A DNA stretch of 64,000 bases from the NCBI GenBank assembly GCA_002731825.1, contig PCCS01000035.1, positions 60,506 to 124,505 on the forward strand, given 5' to 3'. This stretch comes from Myxococcales bacterium (lineage in GTDB: Bacteria > Myxococcota_A > Bradymonadia > UBA7976 > UBA1532). Shown in pieces: positions 45,859-53,871 of the stretch. Each line of letters begins with the position of its first letter. The stretch's first letter is position 1. The notes beneath the pieces were generated by a model. It had not been told where the DNA came from, searched no databases, and was given only the letters and a program-made list of their open reading frames with translations. The position numbers and the translations under genes are program-made.

Positions 45859-47052
45859 TCACTCCCCATCCGCGTAGAGCGCATCTGCAACAGTCGCCAA
45901 GTTACGGTAGTCATCATTTGGATTAATGACGTTCTGCTCTACGACCCACATGTTGGCATCGGTAAATCGATCCGATGGTTGAGGCAGGGGTGTCTCTTCT
46001 CCCGCATCCTCAAAATAGTAAGGCACAGCCTCGAACAAAGGCATGGACAAGACCATGACCGTACCTGGGTTTGGCGCGTCGCCATCGATGCTGATCATGG
46101 TCAGATCAATATTCGGATTAATGCGTATATCATCCAGTCCAGGCAAAGGAATAACCGACTCGTTTGCCAGGACAATCTCCACCGTGAAGCCGCTGGCCGC
46201 CTTGTAGCGTAAAGCCCTTGCCATCTCCCGATTTCTCAAATCGATGGTGGCGATCCTAACCGATGACCGTGCGCTGTAAATTCGATCGATAACCTCTTTG
46301 ACGAGACGCTCTTGTGGGCCGAAATAGGCCTCCATGACGCCGTCTTCAATGGCATAGGACGTGCGGTTATTGTTGTCGGCTGAGACAGAATCGTCAAAAA
46401 ACGTCTGCGCCGTTGAGAAAATGCCTCCGTGGAGCTGATCAAAACAATCACCAAAATCTTTCACAAGGTCTTCTGATGCAGCGATGAAGCCAGCTTGGAT
46501 GGACTCGCCCCCATCCAGTGGAAAACCACCCGTCAAATTGACAATCCGCAGCCGGTCGGCAATCACAAAGTTATGGGTCATCAGATTGTCTTCACCCTGG
46601 CGATAAACCAGGTCTCGGCCAAAAACAGCCTGCCAGGTGATTTCTCCATCTCCATAGACTACGTCAAGGCCGGCCGACTCGATTCGTCTGAATCCCGATT
46701 GACCACGCCGATCGACATCGCCGACGATTTTTACGCTAACACCTCGTGCCGCTGCGGCGATCAAGGCGTCGGCAATTCGCTCCGACTCAAAATATTCCAG
46801 GGCGACATCGATGGTGTTCTCGGCATTCACGATTAATTCAACCGTCCGCCGTTCCATTTCGTCGAGAGTGTAGAGGCCATCGTTGCCGACGGTAAATGCG
46901 TGGAAACGATTGAAATAGTCTACAGCCGTGTGCGTGGGCCAGACCGATCCCTCAAAGGCATCAGGTTGATTCGGATACGAGTCGCAGGACGCTTGGACCA
47001 GTGTCAACAAAAGGACAGCAAAGCATACGAAGTGATTGATTGATTTCATCAT
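45859..47052 (-). CDS. PLD-superfamily-like lipoprotein lacking intact HKD motifs
   Basis: A 397-residue protein with lipobox LLTLVQASCDS. The fold is recognisable: MERRTVELIVNAENTIDVAL and ERIADALIAAAARGVSVKIV match the first PLD half, and LVKEVIDRIYSARSSVRIAT and RALRYKAASGFTVEIVLAN match the second. The first HKD reads THNFVIADRLRIVNLTGGF, with Asn for the Lys. No second HKD is visible in the C-terminal part. It is probably a non-catalytic partner of the intact enzyme encoded next. The ATG overlaps the stop of the upstream LTD gene (ATGA). Confidence 0.78.
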   Translation of the reverse strand: MMKSINHFVCFAVLLLTLVQASCDSYPNQPDAFEGSVWPTHTAVDYFNRFHAFTVGNDGLYTLDEMERRTVELIVNAENTIDVALEYFESERIADALIAAAARGVSVKIVGDVDRRGQSGFRRIESAGLDVVYGDGEITWQAVFGRDLVYRQGEDNLMTHNFVIADRLRIVNLTGGFPLDGGESIQAGFIAASEDLVKDFGDCFDQLHGGIFSTAQTFFDDSVSADNNNRTSYAIEDGVMEAYFGPQERLVKEVIDRIYSARSSVRIATIDLRNREMARALRYKAASGFTVEIVLANESVIPLPGLDDIRINPNIDLTMISIDGDAPNPGTVMVLSMPLFEAVPYYFEDAGEETPLPQPSDRFTDANMWVVEQNVINPNDDYRNLATVADALYADGE

Positions 47053-47858
47053 TCGAACGTCCCTGATGAGATATTGCCGCTGTAATCAGGACTGTTAGGC
47101 ATACCTGGTGTGGCAAAGGTCCGCTGCAAATAATTGGCATCAATGCGCTGCCGCAGCATTTGATGAAACTCGCCTCGCCGACCGTCGTCGAAATCATTGA
47201 GACTGTACGAGTGCCAAGCAGAATCTCGGTTACCACGATTGTTAAAGATCAACTGGATTCGCTCCATTGAGCGCGCGGTCACACCGTCCCAGGCACCTGC
47301 GAAAGGCAGCTTACGATCATCACCGATATGGTCGATTAATCGCTCGTCTAAATCTTGTAATGTCATCTCGAACGGACCATCAGGGATCTCTAGGTCCTCG
47401 ATGAAGAAATCGGCGTTCGCGAAAGCGCCGTCGCGTTTCTTCGCAATGATGATGAACTCGTTGGTCTCCATAGGCCGACCATTTTCACGAGGTGGTAGGA
47501 CATACGTTCTTTTCGCACGGTCTCGATAAGACGGCGCCTGACGCAGACCATCAGCGTTGAAACCGGCTTCGACCGTCAAGAGCCAACCTTTTAAAAAGAT
47601 CGGCCGTGGATGTTTGTTTTGCATCTCGATGAAGATATCGTTCGGGTCGTGTGAAAAGTCACCATTTCGCACGCTGCCGGCCCAATTAATCTCGCTGATG
47701 CTGACGTTGCCACGCTCGCCATTACTGGTGTAGTCATCGTCGACTGTCCCGGTTCGATAGCCCGTCATCTCACCGCGCCCATCTGGCTCGGGCTCCATGC
47801 CGCAACCCATTGCCAACGCGATGGCTAGGGATGCAATAATGTACTTAGACAGCCGCAT
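47049..47858 (-). CDS. Lamin-tail-domain lipoprotein
   Basis: A 269-residue protein with lipobox ALAMGCGMEPE and an acidic/polar linker to about residue 50. The rest is a lamin-tail domain (VSISEINWAGSVRNGDFS, DIFIEMQNKHPRPIFLKGW) ending RSMERIQ, then ATPGMPNS. LTDs are immunoglobulin-like beta sandwiches found in bacterial surface and secreted nucleases, where they probably bind substrate or the surface. The C-terminal landmarks are shared with the LTD of the PLD protein two genes downstream. The start overlaps the barrel gene's stop by one base. Confidence 0.8.
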   Translation of the reverse strand: MRLSKYIIASLAIALAMGCGMEPEPDGRGEMTGYRTGTVDDDYTSNGERGNVSISEINWAGSVRNGDFSHDPNDIFIEMQNKHPRPIFLKGWLLTVEAGFNADGLRQAPSYRDRAKRTYVLPPRENGRPMETNEFIIIAKKRDGAFANADFFIEDLEIPDGPFEMTLQDLDERLIDHIGDDRKLPFAGAWDGVTARSMERIQLIFNNRGNRDSAWHSYSLNDFDDGRRGEFHQMLRQRIDANYLQRTFATPGMPNSPDYSGNISSGTFE

Positions 47859-49429
47859 TAGAAACTAACCCGACCGCCAAGCCATCCGGCGATGAAACTT
47901 GCATCACCACCCAGTGACGCAAGCTGATTGCCTGCAACACGATCTACTTGAATGGCATAGTAATCGCCAGGTAGGAACAGGCCAACGCCGCCGATGACCG
48001 TCAACACTTTAGTGGCCGCATACTCGAGGCCTACATCAACAGACATGCCGAGGTCTTTGCCCAAGCGTTCTTGCGCGGCAAACTCCGCTTTGGTCCGACC
48101 AAACGGAGGGCGTGGTAGCGCATCGAGTCGAGCCACATCTAGAAAGGTCGTCGATGTATCTTTCAAAAGCCAACCGTCAACCATCAGCTTGAGTTTTTTG
48201 ACCTGTAATTTGACACCAGCATGGAGGAACTGAGTCCCCGATACGCGGGACTGGTCATGGGGAGAATGGACAAGGCCCGATGCGTCCACGTGACTCGATG
48301 GACGCCAGCCAAGAAATCGACCAACGGTCTGACCACCGATTCTAAGCCCTTTAAAGCCAACGAATCCACGTTCAAACTCAAGACCATCGCTGGCGTAGCT
48401 CGACCCATCAAAATGGTACCAATTTGCATGAATCCCAATGCTCAAACCGTCTGATACGGAAGTATCCAAGACGATACCACCTCCGTAGGCATTGCCGTCG
48501 GTCTTCACGTCCCGCTCGTTAGGATTCTTACGATCGATACCCATTGATCGGTTGAATTCGCCGAAAAGTTTTAATGTCGTCTTACCAAAGCTGCCCGTGT
48601 ATGAGGCGCGAGTCCCAGCCAAATGTTGGTAGTCGGCGTCTCGGTAATTTCCCAGGGCGCCTCCAAAGGTAATGTCTGCGCCAGACTCCTCAATGGGCCC
48701 ACCGCCGATGGTGGCGTAGAAATAATAGCTCTTAAACGCAAAAAGAGAGTCGGCTGATTGACCGGCTGCAAGATCCCGCTCGTACTCGTAGACTAAGCCC
48801 GTCCGTATGGTGTTGGTCTCACCCCGCAGATTATAGGTCGTCTGTCGCCCATCTCGATAGTAGAGGTAGCCGTTCTCTGGCAACCCGTTACCACCGAAGA
48901 AATCAACACCAAGGATACGCAACCGACCGAATGAACCAAGATCAGCTGTTGCTGTCAGGGCATCGAGCGTTCCCGCGAGGACGTAATCATAGGGTACACC
49001 GCCGATTGAAAAGGCTTGTCGACCTAAGACGAAGTTCAACGCAAAGGTCTCAGATTTCGCAGCCTGATAATTCATATTTAGACGATAGACGCCTAAGTTG
49101 CCACTGGACCCGGCCGTCCGACCAAGTTGGTCATCTTTCCAGACCACATCCAAACGCAGGTCGGTGTTAAAGGTCACCGCATCGTCAGCTTTGTACTGAA
49201 CACGGGCTGTCACGTCGGAATGACCAAATAGGTGGCGGTCGTCAGAATCGATAACAGCCCGGTCATTGGATTCATCCAATTCCCGGAAATCACCATTTTC
49301 GGTAAAATAGATGGCAGATGTCGCGTTGACTTTGACTGTCAACGGACCGTCTTCAGCCCCCGCCTCAACGGCCAGAAGCGTACTCAAAACGCCTAGAAGT
49401 AGTGCTTTATTTATCATCTTAGTTTTCAT
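47858..49429 (-). CDS. Predicted beta-barrel outer-membrane protein
   Basis: A 523-residue protein with a signal peptide (LLLGVLSTLLAVEAGAED). Many amphipathic strands with aromatic girdles follow (RVQYKADDAVTFNTDLRLDV, FALNFVLGRQAFSIGG, LSIGIHANWYHFDGSS). The C-terminal residue is Phe (WLGGRVSF), the usual barrel-assembly signal. It sits in the middle of the PLD/LTD operon, overlapping the OB-lipoprotein gene upstream by 11 bases and the LTD gene downstream by 1. It could anchor or export the lipoproteins or move the substrate; this is inference from context. Confidence 0.78.
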   Translation of the reverse strand: MKTKMINKALLLGVLSTLLAVEAGAEDGPLTVKVNATSAIYFTENGDFRELDESNDRAVIDSDDRHLFGHSDVTARVQYKADDAVTFNTDLRLDVVWKDDQLGRTAGSSGNLGVYRLNMNYQAAKSETFALNFVLGRQAFSIGGVPYDYVLAGTLDALTATADLGSFGRLRILGVDFFGGNGLPENGYLYYRDGRQTTYNLRGETNTIRTGLVYEYERDLAAGQSADSLFAFKSYYFYATIGGGPIEESGADITFGGALGNYRDADYQHLAGTRASYTGSFGKTTLKLFGEFNRSMGIDRKNPNERDVKTDGNAYGGGIVLDTSVSDGLSIGIHANWYHFDGSSYASDGLEFERGFVGFKGLRIGGQTVGRFLGWRPSSHVDASGLVHSPHDQSRVSGTQFLHAGVKLQVKKLKLMVDGWLLKDTSTTFLDVARLDALPRPPFGRTKAEFAAQERLGKDLGMSVDVGLEYAATKVLTVIGGVGLFLPGDYYAIQVDRVAGNQLASLGGDASFIAGWLGGRVSF

Positions 49430-50459
49430 CTAACACCTCGATCTGGCCGACATCCTGAACCCAGATCTGAACATCGTAATTATCAACAACCGGACCGGTG
49501 ACCGCGATGTGCGCACCGGATTCAACACCAAAACCACGCCGGGTTAACTCAACATCGAGTCCAACCTGCCAACAAATAGGGAGCCCCGCAGGGTCGAACT
49601 GAGCGTCTTCACCCACACATAGAGAATCGCAAATGGCGTTGTCGCAAACATCCTGGCCGCAATCGCATTGACCAATGCAATTTAAACGACAAATCCGATT
49701 GATTGGACGATTGCCTACATCAGCAAATTCTCTATCGGATACGATCAAGGCACCAAAATTCTTGTTACTCGGCGCTTGAATGGCCCAACCCTCCACTCGA
49801 CGAACTCGAGTGATATCTGACAACTCAAACGGCTGAGTAGACCGATCGTAGTAAACGACACCGGTGCCATCAACGCTCGAATCGGGTAAGAGCTCGACAC
49901 TGGCCGATAAAATCGCTCGTGTCGATGGCTGCAAATAGGTCATGGTCAGAGCGTGTACGACCATGCGAACACGGTCGCCAGGTCGAAATGGTGCGATGCG
50001 ACTGTCACGCAGGACGACGATACCACTCGTATCGTCTTCGATGGTAAACGACCCGTAGTGTTTCTCGTCTTGGTCGCAGACCGGAATCTTTAAATACCGT
50101 CGCGGATGGAGTGTGATGACCCCCTCGATGACAGCGGGTAGGTCCTGGGCCAACACGCGCACATCACCTGTGTTGCAGGGGATTTCGCCGTCTAGGCTGG
50201 TGTATGTCCTCGGCTCATCAAACCCGACCGCTTCTTGGGGCAATAAGGCTAATAAATCGCTGATCTTGGTCACGCCATCAGAGGGCAATCCGTAGCTGTC
50301 CTGTGGCCCTCGTTCTTTAAAATTAATGGGCTCTTGGACGAGACCTTGAGAGGGCGGTACGGGCCAAACTTGGTCGGTGGGAACGGCGGCTGTTCGCGGC
50401 TCAGCCATGCAACCGATACACAGCAAGCTTACGAAAACGGTGTGTCGCAGTCGAATCAC
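49419..50459 (-). CDS. Lipoprotein with OB-like domains, first gene of the PLD/LTD operon
   Basis: About 346 residues starting at the GTG at 50459, which has TTGGAG nearby. The frame continues to 50531, but the lipobox FVSLLCIGCMAEP then sits too far in. Two OB-fold-like stretches are visible: AVIEGVITLHPRRYLKIPV, SFTIEDDTSGIVVL and FRPGDRVRMVVHAL; then HIAVTGPVVDNYDVQIWVQD near the C-terminus. The pattern of expansion, ligand strand and PGDRVRV resembles OB domains in secreted nucleases. A Cys-rich insert (CRLNCIGQCDCGQDVCDNA) lies between. It heads the operon and overlaps the barrel gene by 11 bases. Confidence 0.72.
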   Translation of the reverse strand: MIRLRHTVFVSLLCIGCMAEPRTAAVPTDQVWPVPPSQGLVQEPINFKERGPQDSYGLPSDGVTKISDLLALLPQEAVGFDEPRTYTSLDGEIPCNTGDVRVLAQDLPAVIEGVITLHPRRYLKIPVCDQDEKHYGSFTIEDDTSGIVVLRDSRIAPFRPGDRVRMVVHALTMTYLQPSTRAILSASVELLPDSSVDGTGVVYYDRSTQPFELSDITRVRRVEGWAIQAPSNKNFGALIVSDREFADVGNRPINRICRLNCIGQCDCGQDVCDNAICDSLCVGEDAQFDPAGLPICWQVGLDVELTRRGFGVESGAHIAVTGPVVDNYDVQIWVQDVGQIEVLDEN

Positions 50460-50614
50460 AGGGTGTCGCTCCAATCTAAGCCATTCGGATCCGTTGTATA
50501 CGCGGATCCGACGCAGATTGACAGCCCACAAGAAAAATTTTGCGGTGGATTCTGTGGGATTCTCAGCTCGTTAGCAAAGGGACACGAGACCGAACTTCGA
50601 ACTCAGTGATGCGC

Positions 50615-52549
50615 CTACTCGTACACCCTAATCCAATCGGGGTTGGTGGTATCCAACTGGAGGTTGCCCCGAAAAACACCAAGCGGGCCAACGAAGGTGA
50701 GACATGAACCTGTTTGCGCTTGCTGGTTTGAGGTCCGCAAAATCAATGTTTGGTCGAACCCATAATCGAGATTCCAGCATCGGTATCCGCTTCCACATGT
50801 GTTGCCAGGCCCATCGAGCTGGCCAGTCACTCTGATCAGGCGGTTTGCATCGAGACGAGTCATTGCTCGGTCTGGATCCCATAGATGAACGGCCGCATTC
50901 GGACCTGTTTCTCCACCAGCAAAAGGGGGCTCATCGGCATGCTGAATCCAACCCGTTGCGGCACTGATCTGTGGTTTTGTCTGATACCGCCCAACGCGTG
51001 TCGCCCGAAAAGAGACGACCTGACCGACCCTGACTTGGAAATTGGGTGTGCCACCGGCCACGCCAAGATCAAGATAGACTTCGACCGCAGCCCGTCCATC
51101 GGCAATCCAGAATCGACCCTGACTTTCCGGAACATCCGTATCTGTGAAGGCCCGCGTGGCAATGATGGTCGCCCGGTCGATTGGAATATCAACGAAACGC
51201 GCATCGCCATCACCATCAGGCATCACGGGGGGAAGCCTTGAAACGAGACCGTCTAAGCCGGAGTCGTAATCAGCTGGAAACGGTTCAAATCGAGGTGTGC
51301 CACCGTTTGGAACCATCGCTTCAGCCCCTTGCAATTGACCTTCAAAAACCACCTCGTCGGGACACTCGCTGCCCGCTTGCGGTAGACACACGTTAAATGA
51401 ACAAGCTGTGCGGGCTGGGCAATCTTCGTTGGTCTCGCAACCTAAGCCGCAGACACCGTCATTATCTTGGCGTATGCACATGCCTGTTGTGCATTGATCG
51501 TCAGTGTCACAGGCCTCTCCCAGGTCGAGCCCTTTTTGGTAGCGGCGTGCCCAAAGTGGGTTGAAAGGCTCCAACTGAATGCGGCCTCGATAGGATGAAA
51601 CGGGTCCAACATATGTAATGCAGGTGCCTGGCCGCAGATCATCGTCTCGGGTTCTAAAAATCGTAGTCCCACCGGGATATGCAAGGCGCCAGCAAAAATG
51701 ACCACTGCCACATCTCTCCGGCTCTCCATCGAGTAACCCGCTGATTCGAATCATTTGGTTGATTCGGTCGATGGTGAGTTCACCATTGGGTTCGTATAGT
51801 GCCACTTCAGCGTTGGGCCCGGCCGATAGGTCGGCGTGTGGTGCTGTGAGCACCTCTTGGAAATCGGTGGCTCTCCGAATCTGGGCTCGGTCACCGTAAC
51901 GCCCGATTTCACTGACAGAGAAGCTCAGTACCGTCCCGACCTGAATGGCGAAAGACGGCACCGATTGTGCGTTTAAATCAAGATAGACTTCAATGGTTCC
52001 GCGCCCGTCTGCAATCCAAAAACGAGCTTGGCTTTCCCGCATGCCCGATGGAGATACATGATCCTGACGGGTTGCGACAACCGTTGCATTTTCGACCGTT
52101 AAGTTAACCATAACGCTCGGGGGATCGTCTCCGTCCATTGGAGCGGGTATTTGTTGCAAAAGTGCGTCGAGTCCACTGTCGTAAGCACTTGGATAGGGTC
52201 GTGTCCGAACCTGACCCCCGTTGGGCGCCATTGGGTTTTCGACGCTCATTTGACCGCCATAGGTGATGGTTTCAGGGCACAGACCGTAAGCGACATACTC
52301 ACCCGGGAAAAATGAACTGCGTGACTCATTTCGCGTCGTTGCTGTCCCAAGGTCAGCATCCGAACGAACACCTGCATCTCTCACGGGATTGACATCTCGA
52401 TTCGGCATTCGGTAATCCGGAAAAGGACGCGGGCTCTGCATATCCGGTTCGCTGTAATCTACAGCCGTCTCTCCACAGGCAACGAGCAGTATCGCTGCGA
52501 AACAAAAACGTCTCATTTTGGTTACATCCATTGTCGAGCGCTCGGGCAT
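50615..52549 (-). CDS. Large lipoprotein with two copies of an OB-like module and a Cys-rich linker
   Basis: Up to 644 residues; an ATG at 52516 (MRRFCFAAILLVACGE) is a likely shorter start. The lipid Cys is at 25 of the long form. Module 1 (about 91-343) and module 2 (about 401-644) are clear paralogs. Each opens CPE/CPD with a YGGQ/FEGQ strand. Each then has SQxRFWIADGR plus EVYLDL, an IQVG/VRVG turn and GRY, then CGSGxxCW, and ends TGSCLTFVGPLGVFRGNLQL with NPDWIRVYE or its near-equivalent. A linker with about ten Cys joins them (CDTDDQCTTGMCIRQDNDG). I do not recognise a named family. The fold guess is a tandem OB. Confidence 0.75.
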   Translation of the reverse strand: MPERSTMDVTKMRRFCFAAILLVACGETAVDYSEPDMQSPRPFPDYRMPNRDVNPVRDAGVRSDADLGTATTRNESRSSFFPGEYVAYGLCPETITYGGQMSVENPMAPNGGQVRTRPYPSAYDSGLDALLQQIPAPMDGDDPPSVMVNLTVENATVVATRQDHVSPSGMRESQARFWIADGRGTIEVYLDLNAQSVPSFAIQVGTVLSFSVSEIGRYGDRAQIRRATDFQEVLTAPHADLSAGPNAEVALYEPNGELTIDRINQMIRISGLLDGEPERCGSGHFCWRLAYPGGTTIFRTRDDDLRPGTCITYVGPVSSYRGRIQLEPFNPLWARRYQKGLDLGEACDTDDQCTTGMCIRQDNDGVCGLGCETNEDCPARTACSFNVCLPQAGSECPDEVVFEGQLQGAEAMVPNGGTPRFEPFPADYDSGLDGLVSRLPPVMPDGDGDARFVDIPIDRATIIATRAFTDTDVPESQGRFWIADGRAAVEVYLDLGVAGGTPNFQVRVGQVVSFRATRVGRYQTKPQISAATGWIQHADEPPFAGGETGPNAAVHLWDPDRAMTRLDANRLIRVTGQLDGPGNTCGSGYRCWNLDYGFDQTLILRTSNQQAQTGSCLTFVGPLGVFRGNLQLDTTNPDWIRVYE

Positions 52550-52848
52550 ATCATGCAGTCATTACCCCATCGGAATCAAATAAAGCGTTGGTTTAGAAAT
52601 TTTATTGTATTTCCACAAAGGGACTAAGCCTATGATCGTATGGACTATTCATAATTTGATGAAGCGTTATTTGGACGCTGTAAACTGATTTGTTGATTGA
52701 TTTTAACCCCTATGGGCTGGTAGATGGTCTGTGTGTGAAACGCGTTAGACAACCGTGTGCCGGCACCGAACTTTGGGCTGGACATTTATCCAACTGAGCC
52801 GATCAGGCGAGCCGAAAGCCGCACTGAGCAGACGAGGATGTACAGAAA
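52550..52848. other. Divergent AT-rich intergenic region
   Basis: About 300 bases between the start codons of two related OB-module lipoproteins. Bases 52570-52720 are clearly richer in A and T than the surroundings and contain AAGCGTT twice, about 90 bases apart. Promoters for both directions must be here, but no good -35/-10 pair was found. No RNA gene was seen. Confidence 0.45.
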
Positions 52849-53868
52849 ATGAATTCATTGCGCTCAAATCTATTACTCATTGTCGTCGCTGCGGCGGCTG
52901 TCGGCTGCGGTGAAAGCAGTGATCCGAATACGGGTGCTGTAGGCGGTACTGGTGGCGTGGCCGGCTCAGGGGCTGGTGGCAGCGGCGGAGCTGGTGGCAC
53001 GGGTGGTGTCGGCGGTGGAACTGGCGGTGTCGGCGGTGGAACTGGTGGCGTCGGTGGTGGCTCTGCCGGAACGGGTGGAGGTGCCGGAGGCACAGGTGGA
53101 ACTGGCGGCAGCGCTGGGACTGGCGGCAGCGCTGGCGGAACCGGTGGTTTCGTAGGTGTTTGTCCTGAAGAAATCACCTTTGTGGGCCAAGTGACTGGCG
53201 CGGATTCAGATGTGCCCGATGGGGGCGACGTTGTTTTCGAACCCTATGCTGCGGACTACACCGCAGGAATCGCAGACATCAAGGCGGCTGTACCAGAAAT
53301 GCATGGCGAGAACGTCGAGGTTGATGTCGCAGTGACGGGTGCAACAGTGGTCGCCACCAGCTATCGAAGCGAGCAGGATATTCCTCGGAGTCAAACATCC
53401 TTCTGGGTGGCCGATGCAGACGGGACGATGGAAGTTCGTTTGTACCACTCTGACATCACGGCGGATGAAGTCCCCCCATTTGCAATTCAAGTTGGACAGC
53501 AGATTTCATTTCGAGCCACTCAGCTTGGACGCTACTATGCCAAGGGGCAAATCGAGCGGGCCACAGATTGGGTCTTAGACGACGTTGACCAAGACGTGTA
53601 TGTCATGGAGCCTGATCGGGCATTGACCGAAGCCGACGTACACCAGGTCGTGCGCATCACGGGGACTCTCGAAGGCGAGCCTGATAGCTGCGGCGGCAGT
53701 TCTAAATGCTGGACCATTAATTATGGATTCGGCGCACCGGCCATCTTCCGAACATCCAGCACGATCGTGGGGACAGGCTCATGTGTGACCTATGTTGGCC
53801 CACTGACCTGGTTCCAAGACGATGCACAGTTAAATGTCGATAATTTCGACTGGCTTAGGATCTACTGA
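52849..53868 (+). CDS. Lipoprotein with Gly-rich spacer and one OB-like module
   Basis: A 339-residue protein with lipobox VVAAAAVGCGES (lipid Cys 24). A Gly/Thr/Ala-rich spacer of about 75 residues built of GGVGGG(T)GG-type units projects one module (residues 105-339) that is homologous to both modules of the 644-residue lipoprotein across the promoter. Shared points are CPEEITFVGQV, SQTSFWVADADGTMEV, FRATQLGRYYAKGQIERATD, CGGSSKCW and TGSCVTYVGPL. The spacer style is common in large lipoproteins of Myxococcota. The following M14 carboxypeptidase frame continues in phase after its TGA. Confidence 0.77.
   Translation: MNSLRSNLLLIVVAAAAVGCGESSDPNTGAVGGTGGVAGSGAGGSGGAGGTGGVGGGTGGVGGGTGGVGGGSAGTGGGAGGTGGTGGSAGTGGSAGGTGGFVGVCPEEITFVGQVTGADSDVPDGGDVVFEPYAADYTAGIADIKAAVPEMHGENVEVDVAVTGATVVATSYRSEQDIPRSQTSFWVADADGTMEVRLYHSDITADEVPPFAIQVGQQISFRATQLGRYYAKGQIERATDWVLDDVDQDVYVMEPDRALTEADVHQVVRITGTLEGEPDSCGGSSKCWTINYGFGAPAIFRTSSTIVGTGSCVTYVGPLTWFQDDAQLNVDNFDWLRIY
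53005..53067 (+). repeat. Three tandem 21-base repeats coding for the Gly-rich spacer
   Basis: Unit GGTGTCGGCGGTGGAACTGG plus one base (53005-53025, 53026-53046, 53047-53067). The first two are nearly identical and the third is diverged. Each encodes a seven-residue Gly-Val-Gly-Gly-Gly-Thr-Gly unit, so the spacer length can change by slippage. Confidence 0.75.
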
Positions 53869-53871
53869 GCC

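Noticed and set aside
52934..53150. CRISPR-like or minisatellite array
   Set aside because: The repeats are 21 bases, coding and without spacers.
52952..53190. Alternative-frame Ala/Val/Ser-rich or Pro-rich proteins over the Gly-rich region
   Set aside because: They are by-products of the 21-base repeat in other frames and strands; only the Gly-rich frame has a signal peptide and a downstream domain.
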